Positions 32,101 to 38,995 of a stretch of 42,325 nucleotides of DNA are shown piece after piece. The first letter of the stretch is position 1; the number at the start of each line of letters is the position of its first letter. This DNA comes from a bacterium (GTDB taxonomy: Bacteria; Calditrichota; Calditrichia; RBG-13-44-9; J042): positions 1 to 42,325 of the forward strand of contig WFTQ01000114.1 in assembly GCA_015485355.1 (NCBI GenBank). The letters run 5' to 3'. Under the pieces are notes generated by a model. That model saw only the letters and a program-made list of their open reading frames with translations. It had not been told where the DNA came from and did not search any database. The position numbers were made by a program, and so were the translations under genes.

Positions 32101-34088
32101 ATTTAACCCTGGAGCTGGACAATGCCTTACCCCAACCAGGCGACACCATACAGGTAACCCTTTCGGTACCGTTTGCCCCGGCGGAAGGCTATATCGAACT
32201 GGCCGATTATCAAAACAATGTGGTGACTCGGATGCCTGTATACACAACGGGGCAGACCGAGAGCGTTCGCCTGGTCATCCCGGAGAGTTTTCCCGAAGGC
32301 ACCGGGAGGTTAAGGGCCTATTTATCCGATGGTCAACGGGATGCCAGCAACGTTGTGCCTATCGGGATAAATTATGCGGTTCTGGATTCGATTGTGTTGC
32401 TTCCCCGTAATCCTTCGGCAGATGATAGTGTCTATTTACAACTTCACGTGCGGGACCCTTTTGGAGTTCGTCAGGTGTATGTGTTGGTGGCCAACATTCG
32501 GCAGCGCTTTTCCACCCGTGAAATCCGCTCCGGTGTTTTTCAAACCGTTCGGCCGTTGCCCCCCACGTATGCCTTGCAAACCGTCTTTTTCAGCGTATAT
32601 GTGGAAAACAATCGCGGCAACAAGAGTGTGTTCCGCAATCGAAGCTATACCATTCTGGATGATCGCCCGGATGTGTTTGTGGAACCGCGCTCCATCCGTT
32701 TCGGCGGACGAGAGCGGGTCAAGGTGACGGCGGTTCTGGGGAACAAAGGGCGCTCGGTGGCTCAAAATGTCCCGGTGCATTTCTACCAGGGGGAGACCAA
32801 CTTTAAAAACCATACCCCCTTTGCCGTGCAAACGGTGAACATCTCACCGGGGGATAGTATTCATGTGGGGGTGGATTTTCCCTTTAATTTGTCCCGGGAT
32901 CAATTTCGTTTGTACGTAGCGGCAGATCCCCAGGGTCGTTTGCCCGATTTCAATCGGAACAATAATGTGGATAGCGTTTCCCTTACGCCTACGCTCTTCA
33001 ATGTTACGCCTGAACTGGGCACCACCTATGACGGAGTGACCGGGGATACGCTGAGACTGGGGGATCGAGTGGCCCTTTACATTCCTGCTGGGGCTGTCGA
33101 TCGGCCCAGCGTCTTGTTGCTGCGATGGAAATCGGTAGAGCCTCCCCGGGATCAAAAGGGGTTGCAACTTTTGCCTGTGGTGGAGCAAGATCAGTACCAT
33201 GCGGTAGAGGTTCGGCTGCTTAATCTGGATGCCCAGACCAACCAACCCTTTTATTTGCGTATCAAACCCAGACCGATCGCGAATTACGGAACTTCTCCCT
33301 TACAGGAGGTGACCCTGTATCGGAAGGTGGGAACCTCGCAGCCCTGGGTGGCCGTGGAAACCGATGTTGAGGAGAATGAAGGATATGTGTATACCCGGAC
33401 TCATCGCGACGGGATGTTCGCTCCTTTCATTTCCGGGGATTTGCAACCCCCACGCATCGAATTGACTGTAGACGGTCGACCGTTTCAAACGCGGGCCCAG
33501 GTGTCTTCCAATCCGGTGATGCACCTGGTGATTGAGGATGAAAGCGGGGTGATTCTCAGCCCGGAACAGATCGCCATTACCATTGATGGGCAACCCTTAG
33601 CTCCGGATAAAATTTTTATTCCCGATTCGGTTCGGAAGAGCAACATCCTGGGCATTACGTTGTATCCGGAACTGGAAGTCGGCCAGCACGATCTAAAAGT
33701 GCAGGCGAAGGATGTGAACGGCAATTTGGCCGAAAAACAATACGACCTCCTGGTAAGCGATGAGTTCGATGTGCATGTGTTCGGTAATTATCCCAACCCG
33801 TTCACCGATCAAACCATTTTCGCCTATTATGTGAGTCCCGATGTGTTGGATGAATTTGAAATACGGATCTACACCGTTAGCGGGCGTTTGATTCGGGTGA
33901 TTACCGAAGATATTAATACCATTAATCAACCGCATGGAGCGCGCGCCAGCGGGTATAACGAGTTGATCTGGGATGGCACGGACGAAGAGGGCAATGAGGT
34001 GGCCAACGGGGTATATTTTGCTTTGATCCGGGCCAAGTATCAGGGGGAAGTTAAAGAAACCATTCTTAAAGTGGCCAAATTGAAATGA
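29121..34088 (+). CDS. porU: PorU-like T9SS sortase, C25 (gingipain-type) cysteine peptidase
   Basis: PorU cleaves sorting domains from T9SS cargo and links cargo to the cell surface. The 1655-residue product has a signal peptide (1-19), an N-terminal beta region, and a C25 peptidase domain at about 606-990. The catalytic pair is H845 in INFLGHGGGAIW and C879 in TSMTCFTGAFDNP, 34 residues apart, about the same as in gingipains. ADYLIITHQRF, KYVLLLGDANYDY, PDVFVGRIPV and NLIGDPYIQF are typical of the PorU/C25 family. Several Ig-like beta domains follow, and the C-terminus is a type A sorting-like domain (NYPNPFTDQTIF at 1556, NGVYFALI). It is longer than Bacteroidota PorU (about 1100-1300) mainly through extra C-terminal beta domains. 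It heads an operon with a PorV-like gene 25 nt downstream. A C25 cargo peptidase is the alternative. Confidence 0.88.
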   Translation: MRKWIVFWMLLVIGRVGGAVTSEFYTIKTQTTDKLVIEFHFPDLQVQTLPGGQNSRVEIPGLNYHYELNQPLVPLLVLPLNLPRNVSAPLVTIHQIRRFTGISPPVYRNDSLQVEPPGTTVLPFPGRIVKLVYQGLFRDFPIYALRVYPVQVTAEGIRFFQKFSVTLYLKKQSAGRQGKYAAKTAAELPLLKKWVANQEQSGFVEALAASSIGQTLNQDEWNFKPRIRLVVVEKGVYKVTGADLEEHGIDLNRLDPRTFRLVNRGQEVPFLLYGEQDGRFDPDDYIEFLGEPNDGTFLKEYPDMYKDPFTDENVYWLEWGGHPGVRMVEESGGIVTTDPTRYNPAPFYAHTVHVEEDNHFERLGFGSIGSLSYQRDLWYFDTGIKSIGKKQYPFELIYPDSTSFNPVEVKVMFSGKSIGGSPHNVMVWLNNGLIGMARPGWFNQDTATVSNVGNSNIRTLDLRHGENILDVQLPVKPPVGTDIVLLNWFEVTYDRQYRAYRNQIEFRKPSIVFFPNVNLFQFEIDGFTRSDIQIYKKGIGKIINYKLEIEEVKGRKMYKVIFQDHIIADDVEYVAITEDLKKKPLRIELDEPFDPERPELTLKNPANSADYLIITHQRFYRQALELRDYRRSQGLAVELVRVQDIYDEFNHGIKSPLAIRDFLQYAYYHWDQNHKLKYVLLLGDANYDYKSTSTLFTDFVPTFFLQTFKFGAAATDYPYSLLSGDDLIPDVFVGRIPVMVASDVTVATEKIIEYEQNPILGPWRNQALFISGNDASTFEFDYRDRPLFRVQNARMLEVLLPQHHTAFRLNTVKDPTKDYDPNFGGTTDLIEYFDDGLYYINFLGHGGGAIWADVNLFNLRDVDRLNNKGMYPFITSMTCFTGAFDNPGNMGLAQKLVLAKDKGAIGVLASSGLGWAYNDFAMLWSVGQFLFNPEFRVGEAVTLGKIFYLTSQSNYFVNDTLFTAPGYFYLFKDMVHQYNLIGDPYIQFEAVPTDLTLELDNALPQPGDTIQVTLSVPFAPAEGYIELADYQNNVVTRMPVYTTGQTESVRLVIPESFPEGTGRLRAYLSDGQRDASNVVPIGINYAVLDSIVLLPRNPSADDSVYLQLHVRDPFGVRQVYVLVANIRQRFSTREIRSGVFQTVRPLPPTYALQTVFFSVYVENNRGNKSVFRNRSYTILDDRPDVFVEPRSIRFGGRERVKVTAVLGNKGRSVAQNVPVHFYQGETNFKNHTPFAVQTVNISPGDSIHVGVDFPFNLSRDQFRLYVAADPQGRLPDFNRNNNVDSVSLTPTLFNVTPELGTTYDGVTGDTLRLGDRVALYIPAGAVDRPSVLLLRWKSVEPPRDQKGLQLLPVVEQDQYHAVEVRLLNLDAQTNQPFYLRIKPRPIANYGTSPLQEVTLYRKVGTSQPWVAVETDVEENEGYVYTRTHRDGMFAPFISGDLQPPRIELTVDGRPFQTRAQVSSNPVMHLVIEDESGVILSPEQIAITIDGQPLAPDKIFIPDSVRKSNILGITLYPELEVGQHDLKVQAKDVNGNLAEKQYDLLVSDEFDVHVFGNYPNPFTDQTIFAYYVSPDVLDEFEIRIYTVSGRLIRVITEDINTINQPHGARASGYNELIWDGTDEEGNEVANGVYFALIRAKYQGEVKETILKVAKLK

Positions 34089-34113
34089 GGAATAAAAAAC
34101 TTCGAAGGGGTAA

Positions 34114-35262
34114 ATGAGGCTGGAAATACAAACGGTTTCTGCGAAATTGAGGCGCCAGATCGACGCTTCCGGTGGGAGGGCGATCCGCCGATTCGCCCGG
34201 GCTCCCCGTTTGCGGCTTTTCCGTTGGGTGCTGATGGGCGTTGTCATGATCGCTTCTCTTCAGGCTCAGAATGGCGATTCCCGCTATGCCGGTTCGTTCC
34301 TGGAGCTGGGGATTGGGGCCCGGGGGATGGCCATGGGCGGTGCCTATGTCGCCGTGGCCGATGATGGCTCTGCTTTCTACTGGAATCCTGCCGGCGTATC
34401 CACCATGTTGCGTCCCGAGCTGTTTGGCATGTACGCTTCCATTTTTAAATCCCTGGCCAAACATTTTCACATCGGATTTTCCCGACCTTTATACGGTGCC
34501 GGAGCCATTTCCGTCAACTGGATTCGCTTTACGGTTCCATCCATTGCCAATTACGATTCCGAAAATTTAAATTTAAGCTATGGGGAGCGCATAGCCGAGA
34601 GCACCCGGGCCCAAAGCTGGCAGGAACTGCAGAATCTGGGTATTGGACTTACCGATTTGCCGCTGGGTTTTTCCGATTTTCAGAACGATGCCTTGATCAT
34701 ATCGTTATCGAAATTGAACACGGTGGATGTGGATTTCGGCTGGCAATATTTTGTTTTGCCGGTGTCCATTCCGGTGGGGATGAATTTTAAACTGATCCGG
34801 CAATCGCTTTTTCAGCGGAAGGCTTCGGGGGTAGGACTGGATGTGGGCGCCATGATGAAGTTCGGTCTGGATGATTTAATGGACGACAGCCGATTGGGGA
34901 AGTTCGCCCTCGGATACGCCGTCAAGGACGTATGGAATACCAAGATCACTTGGGATACCGATTCCCGGCGCTCGGACCGGATCCGGCGGAGTTGGTACCT
35001 GGGTGCAGCTTATTTTCAGCCCATTCCCAATGTCCGCAGTCAATTGTTGATTTCCTATACCCTGGCCTCTAAATTTGAACTCACTCATCATTTCGGGATG
35101 GAATATGTATATTATGATCGGTTGGCCATTCGGTTTGGTGTGGACAACAAGCAGTTTACCGCCGGTGTGGGATTGCGGCTTTCCATTTTTCGCTTCGATT
35201 ACGCCTTCAAAGGGCATGAGCTGGGCGGCACCCATCGAATCAGCACGGCCATACAACTATAA
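34114..35262 (+). CDS. porV: PorV/PorQ-family outer-membrane barrel
   Basis: PorV is the outer-membrane shuttle that receives T9SS cargo from the translocon and hands it to PorU. The 382-residue product has the family signature ELGIGARGMAMGGAYVAVADDGSAFYWNPAG (about 63-93), which lines the start of the FadL-like barrel, then amphipathic strands to the end (YAFKGHELGGTHRISTAIQL is a typical last strand). AAGGGG precedes ATG 34114. The signal peptide is odd: the hydrophobic core (35-49) comes after a 34-residue basic N-region. No better start with a ribosome binding site was found further down. Its place 25 nt after porU supports a PorU-PorV attachment complex; PorQ or a plain PorV paralogue cannot be excluded. 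Confidence 0.88.
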   Translation: MRLEIQTVSAKLRRQIDASGGRAIRRFARAPRLRLFRWVLMGVVMIASLQAQNGDSRYAGSFLELGIGARGMAMGGAYVAVADDGSAFYWNPAGVSTMLRPELFGMYASIFKSLAKHFHIGFSRPLYGAGAISVNWIRFTVPSIANYDSENLNLSYGERIAESTRAQSWQELQNLGIGLTDLPLGFSDFQNDALIISLSKLNTVDVDFGWQYFVLPVSIPVGMNFKLIRQSLFQRKASGVGLDVGAMMKFGLDDLMDDSRLGKFALGYAVKDVWNTKITWDTDSRRSDRIRRSWYLGAAYFQPIPNVRSQLLISYTLASKFELTHHFGMEYVYYDRLAIRFGVDNKQFTAGVGLRLSIFRFDYAFKGHELGGTHRISTAIQL

Positions 35263-35278
35263 AGGGTTGTAAATAAAT

Positions 35279-36040
35279 ATGTACCAGAAATTTAAATATT
35301 GTCTTTTGCTGTTTATTATTTTAAATTGGGTCGCTTGTGGAACAGGAGTCGAGAATCAGGATCTGCCGCCATCTCCAGTCAAGCTTGTGGAAAAGTCGGC
35401 CGAGGATGCTGTTGAAGAAAAAGGCATTGACGCGGAAGCCATACCGGGGCCGGAGGGAGACATCGCGGGAAATGGAATTGTTCTCCAGTGGTACGCCTTA
35501 CAGGAGGAAGACATCGCCGGTTATAACGTTTATCGCAGCGAGACGGATTCCTTGAGAGATTTTATTCGGATTGCTCAGGTTGAAGATACCTTTTATCTGG
35601 ATAAAGCGGTGCAACCCAATCAAAAATTTTATTACTATTACGTTACCGCTGTGGACCAGGCGGGGCAAGAGGGGGAACCCTCGGAGGTGGGAAAATATGC
35701 GTTGATCCCCTGGGCGGATTTGGTTTACCCGATCCGCGATACCGAGTTCAATGGACAGGGCGGGACTTTCGCCTGGGATTTTAGCAGCGGCTTTCCGGTG
35801 ACGTTTGTTTTCCGATTGGAAAGGGAAATTCAACCCAACATCTATGTTAATTTTTTTACTAAACATATCGTCAATATCACCGATTATGATGTAAATCAAG
35901 AATGGAGTTTGTCTCGATTGGCTGAGGAAGGGCTCTCCACCCCATTACCAACAGGGAGGTATCGTTGGCGTATTGATAATTTAGGATCGGAAGCTTATCA
36001 GGGATCCGAGTCATTATGGGAATTCTTTGTGGTAAAATAA
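35279..36040 (+). CDS. Lipoprotein with fibronectin type III-like domains
   Basis: A 253-residue lipoprotein with the lipobox NWVAC (C20). After an acidic linker (about 25-60) there is an FN3-like domain at about 62-140 (IVLQWYALQEEDIAGYNVYRS, ...FYYYYVTAVDQAGQEGEPSE) and a second beta domain at about 145-253, ending in a YRWRIDN...WEFFVV strand pair. Such domains bind proteins or glycans outside the cell. It begins 16 nt after the porV stop and is followed after 18 nt by the SLBB gene, so it is part of the same operon. I do not recognise it as a named T9SS component; a surface anchor or a T9SS accessory lipoprotein is an inference from context. Confidence 0.85.
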   Translation: MYQKFKYCLLLFIILNWVACGTGVENQDLPPSPVKLVEKSAEDAVEEKGIDAEAIPGPEGDIAGNGIVLQWYALQEEDIAGYNVYRSETDSLRDFIRIAQVEDTFYLDKAVQPNQKFYYYYVTAVDQAGQEGEPSEVGKYALIPWADLVYPIRDTEFNGQGGTFAWDFSSGFPVTFVFRLEREIQPNIYVNFFTKHIVNITDYDVNQEWSLSRLAEEGLSTPLPTGRYRWRIDNLGSEAYQGSESLWEFFVVK

Positions 36041-36058
36041 AGGTATGCAACAGAAGCT

Positions 36059-36541
36059 ATGAGGAAACATTGGAAAGTATGGGTCGGCGCGGGCATTCTG
36101 ATTGGGGTTCTTGGTCTGTTTGCTCAGGATCCTCAATGGCAGTATCCGGTTCAGTATGGGGATCGTCCGGCACAATATATTCTCGGCAGTGAAGATGTCC
36201 TTTTGATCACGGTAAACCTGTGGGGGCATGTTAAAAAGCCAGGTATCTACAGTATTCCCAGTAGTTTTGGTATTATTGATCTGCTGTCTTCCGCAGGGGG
36301 GCCGTTAAAGACGGCGCGGTTGAACGATGTCCGGATTATCCGAGAAAATCAGGAAGTGATCACCGTGAATATCGAGGAATTTATCAAGACGGGAAATCGG
36401 GATCTGCTGGTCCCTTTGCAACCTGGGGACGTGATCATTGTCTCCGGGAGCATCTCGGATATTTTTGGGCGAATCGTGGGGGTGATGCGGGATCTGGCCA
36501 TCATCGCCAACGTCATTGTTCTGGCCATGCGCATCCGATAG
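36059..36541 (+). CDS. Small SLBB-domain protein with C-terminal membrane helix
   Basis: A 160-residue protein with a signal peptide (1-22), one SLBB domain at about 48-130 (VNLWGHVKKPGIYSIPSSFGIIDLLSSAGG...LNDVRIIRENQEVITVN...VPLQPGDVIIV), and a hydrophobic C-terminal helix (about 140-158, VGVMRDLAIIANVIVLAMRI). SLBB domains occur in polysaccharide-export proteins (Wza/KpsD) and bind glycans. This one lacks the poly-export (Wza) domain that normally precedes SLBB and ends in a membrane helix, so it is not a standard export channel. It is the fourth gene of the porU operon. A partner of the next outer-membrane protein is plausible. Its role is not known. Confidence 0.85.
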   Translation: MRKHWKVWVGAGILIGVLGLFAQDPQWQYPVQYGDRPAQYILGSEDVLLITVNLWGHVKKPGIYSIPSSFGIIDLLSSAGGPLKTARLNDVRIIRENQEVITVNIEEFIKTGNRDLLVPLQPGDVIIVSGSISDIFGRIVGVMRDLAIIANVIVLAMRIR

Positions 36542-36637
36542 ATAGGGGGACGCAAGGGGTGACGGAATTGAAGCTTGCATATTTTGGGGAACATTAGTAA
36601 GTTTTATGAAATTATACAACATACGCGGAGGGCGCAT

Positions 36638-37792
36638 ATGTCTAAGTCTTACGCATTGCTCGTGGTCCTTTTGCTCATCCCATCTTTGGTGTTGGGTGCA
36701 GTATTCGGAAGCAAAAGCCTGTTACATGTACAAACGGCATCCACATTAAAACCCGGGCGATTGGAACTTCGGTCCGACATGCGGTTCTTTTCTAAGGTGG
36801 GTGATTATCTGGGACAGAATAAACCGGCGGATTTTACCGCGGTCAACTACTGGTTGGTGCAAGGGAATGCCCTATTGAGCTTTGGGGTAATGAACAATTT
36901 TGATGTAACCTTAATGACGCGCGTATATCAGGATACGCATAAAAAGAATGAATACAACAGCCCCGATGATATTTTCCTGGACATCAAAGGGGGTTCCTTT
37001 GGATTTATGAATGAACGTGTTCAGGTCGGTGGGATATTGTCCTTCCGCTTCCCTACCGGCGAAGTGCATAATTACCCCTTCGAGCCCTATACGGCGGGGG
37101 CTTTGGAATTCGGCGTCACCGGTTTGTTTTCTTTTTACAAGGATCCTTTCTTGCCCGACCGGGACATCAGTTTCCATGCCAATCTGGGGTGGTATAACCA
37201 CAACGATGCCGGAAAAGTACTCTATCAAAGGCTCAATCCCCAGGGTGAGGTGATCAAAGAATACCGGGCGGGAAATAATGCCACGGCGTTACGATTTGGC
37301 CTGGGTTTTGTTTATCCCACCGAAATGTTCGATATTAACCTGGAGTTGTGGGGAAATAATTTCATCTCTAAGCCCGACTCCATGGCCTATAGTCGGGAAA
37401 ATTACGTGTATGTTACCCCCTCGGTGCGGTTTAAACCCCGTTGGTGGATGAATTTTGATCTGGCATTGGACATTCGCGTTTCCCCGGATAAAAACGAAAC
37501 GTCTTTTGCCTTGCCGGATCCAGTGAAGAGTTTAACCCTCCCCAATTATCCCTCCTGGCGAATGACCCTGGGAATGGGATTTGTTTTGAATCCGGGAGCG
37601 GAACGATCCCGCCGGGAAGTGGGTGGTGGGGCCACCATCCGGGAAAAGGTTGACTTTTTCGAAAAATTATTGAAAGAAAAGGAAAAAGCCCGTACCATCG
37701 AAGAAGAGCTGAAACGCCTGCGTCGGGAGCGTGAACAGGCGGAAAAAGAACTGGAAGAATTGCGGCAATTGTTAGAGGAGCAGGGTAAATAA
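36638..37792 (+). CDS. Outer-membrane beta-barrel protein with C-terminal coiled coil
   Basis: ATG 36638 is chosen because GGAGGG precedes it and a signal peptide begins there (1-20, LLLIPSLVLG); the frame is open to 36575 but that part is not signal-like. The body (about 25-330) has alternating amphipathic strands (FDVTLMTRVYQ, VQVGGILSFRFPTGE, ALRFGLGFVYP, WWMNFDLALDIRVS, WRMTLGMGFVLNPG), as in porin-like barrels. Residues about 334-384 form a highly charged coiled coil (REKVDFFEKLLKEKEKAR, then heptads of E/L/R). That coil would lie in the periplasm and could oligomerise or reach the peptidoglycan. The gene is 96 nt after the SLBB gene and before a strong terminator. No family assigned. 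Confidence 0.8.
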   Translation: MSKSYALLVVLLLIPSLVLGAVFGSKSLLHVQTASTLKPGRLELRSDMRFFSKVGDYLGQNKPADFTAVNYWLVQGNALLSFGVMNNFDVTLMTRVYQDTHKKNEYNSPDDIFLDIKGGSFGFMNERVQVGGILSFRFPTGEVHNYPFEPYTAGALEFGVTGLFSFYKDPFLPDRDISFHANLGWYNHNDAGKVLYQRLNPQGEVIKEYRAGNNATALRFGLGFVYPTEMFDINLELWGNNFISKPDSMAYSRENYVYVTPSVRFKPRWWMNFDLALDIRVSPDKNETSFALPDPVKSLTLPNYPSWRMTLGMGFVLNPGAERSRREVGGGATIREKVDFFEKLLKEKEKARTIEEELKRLRREREQAEKELEELRQLLEEQGK

Positions 37793-37826
37793 CCGTACGA
37801 TTGAACATTGATATCGGCATGGTCAT

Positions 37827-37861
37827 AAAAAATCCCTCACTGTGTTGAGGGATTTTTTTTT
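37827..37861 (+). terminator. Rho-independent terminator of the T9SS-envelope operon
   Basis: A 13-bp stem, AAAAAATCCCTCA (37827-37839) with TGAGGGATTTTTT (37846-37858), has a 6-nt loop and is followed by further Ts to 37861. The A-run before the stem allows use on the other strand too. It ends the block that starts with porU. Confidence 0.95.
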
Positions 37862-37881
37862 AAAAAACAGTGAGGGGATGA

Positions 37882-38271
37882 ATGGATGCGATTATCCGAA
37901 AATTGCAAACCCTAAAAAAGCAAGCCTTGGCCGAATATTCCCATTTCCATGTGGCTGCCATCCTGGTTACTCGAGAGGGACAGGAAATCAGCGGGTTTAA
38001 CATCGAAAGCAGTTCCTATAGCCTCACCATTTGTGCCGAACGGGTAGCCCTGTTCAAGGCGTTGTCCGAAGGATACCGGGAATTTAAGGAAATTTATATC
38101 ATGAGCGACGATGAGCGGCCTTGCCCGCCTTGTGGCGCCTGTCGTCAGGTTCTGTTGGATTATGCCCCGGATATCCAGGTCGTCATGGTCGGCGCTTCGG
38201 GTGAAATGCAAAAGGTTCCCTTACGCGATCTGCTCCCTTACGCTTTCGATAAACAACGTCTTATCCGTTAA
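37882..38271 (+). CDS. cdd: Cytidine deaminase
   Basis: A 129-residue homotetrameric-type cytidine deaminase for pyrimidine salvage (cytidine or deoxycytidine to uridine or deoxyuridine). The zinc site is complete: C51 and catalytic E53 in TICAERVALFKAL, and C84 and C87 in CPPCGACRQVL. YSHFHVAAILV and SGFNIESSSYSLTICAERVA are typical of the T-CDA family; the usual N-terminal FxVGAA reads HFHVAA here. GAGGGG lies 7 nt before ATG 37882. It stands alone after the terminator, followed by a small regulator-type gene. Confidence 0.96.
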   Translation: MDAIIRKLQTLKKQALAEYSHFHVAAILVTREGQEISGFNIESSSYSLTICAERVALFKALSEGYREFKEIYIMSDDERPCPPCGACRQVLLDYAPDIQVVMVGASGEMQKVPLRDLLPYAFDKQRLIR

Positions 38272-38346
38272 TTCGATCCCTCCGGATTTTTTATTGCATA
38301 TCCCTTCAATCCCCTTGTATTTTCTTTAAAAATGGAGGGCGGTGCC

Positions 38347-38586
38347 ATGAAAGTCCAGGCGTACGTCTTATTCCGCATGTATCCCAATAAGATTAAGGAA
38401 GTTGTTCAGCATGTGCAAAAAATGAAAGGGGTTTTGCAGGCCCATGCGGTGACGGGTCCCTTCGATGGCATTGCGTATGTAGAAGCCGGTGATATCAAAG
38501 AATTGGGCCGGCTGATCCTTTCCGAAATCCAAAATCTGGACGGGGTACGGGATACAACCACTTGTCTGGTAGTTGATATTGAATAG
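38347..38586 (+). CDS. Stand-alone Lrp/AsnC ligand-binding (RAM) domain protein
   Basis: The start is ATG 38347 with GGAGGGCGG just upstream; ATG 38332 is in frame but overlaps that ribosome binding site. The 79-residue product is an alpha/beta sandwich typical of the Lrp C-terminal ligand-binding domain: MKVQAYVLFRMYPNK, VVQHVQKMKGVLQAHAVTGPFDGIAYVEA, LGRLILSEIQNLDGVRDTTTCLVV. No DNA-binding helix-turn-helix is attached. Stand-alone RAM proteins are known to form ring-shaped oligomers that bind amino acids, and some may modulate full-length Lrp proteins. The effector is not known. A methionine-type PLP enzyme lies beyond the downstream gap on the other strand, which is weak context. Confidence 0.88.
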   Translation: MKVQAYVLFRMYPNKIKEVVQHVQKMKGVLQAHAVTGPFDGIAYVEAGDIKELGRLILSEIQNLDGVRDTTTCLVVDIE

Positions 38587-38995
38587 CGTCTTCAGTCATT
38601 TCCAGGCAGATCACCTTCGCTATGTCGTCCAGTTTCGGAAAGACTACCGCCGTGGAATTTTTCCCATGGCGGACGGTGTTGAAAACTTGACCGTCAGGTG
38701 CGGCGATACAAATGTTTTTCACAAATCGAATGACGGCGAGGTTGGGTCGGCACCGGTATTGTCATCCAATCCCCGCCTTACCCGATTCAATGGGCGGAGA
38801 CCCGATTTTTCCTTCTGAACGCGGCGGCACAGGCGATAGAGTCACCCCCTGCCTTTCCATGATTACCGTACCACCATTCGACCCCCGCGGTTGATGGAGT
38901 TGTTCGACTGCTCGCTCGTTGTTTATGCGGTTGAATATTTTCGTATATCGGGTGACCGGCGATCCCCATCGATTTACCGGTCGGATGAACAGCCG
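38587..38995. other. Gene-free stretch, possible gene remnant
   Basis: This ~410-bp interval between the plus-strand RAM gene and the minus-strand PLP enzyme has no frame with a convincing start and ribosome binding site. A minus-strand frame of about 57 codons (roughly 38757-38587) has protein-like composition, for example VKNICIAAPDGQVF, and may be a remnant of a decayed gene, but its mirror frame on the plus strand looks equally plausible. No terminator with a T-run was seen. Confidence 0.35.

Noticed and set aside
38573-38818. Plus-strand 81-codon frame after the RAM gene
   Set aside because: It overlaps the end of the RAM gene, has no ribosome binding site, and mirrors an equally plausible minus-strand frame; neither can be supported.
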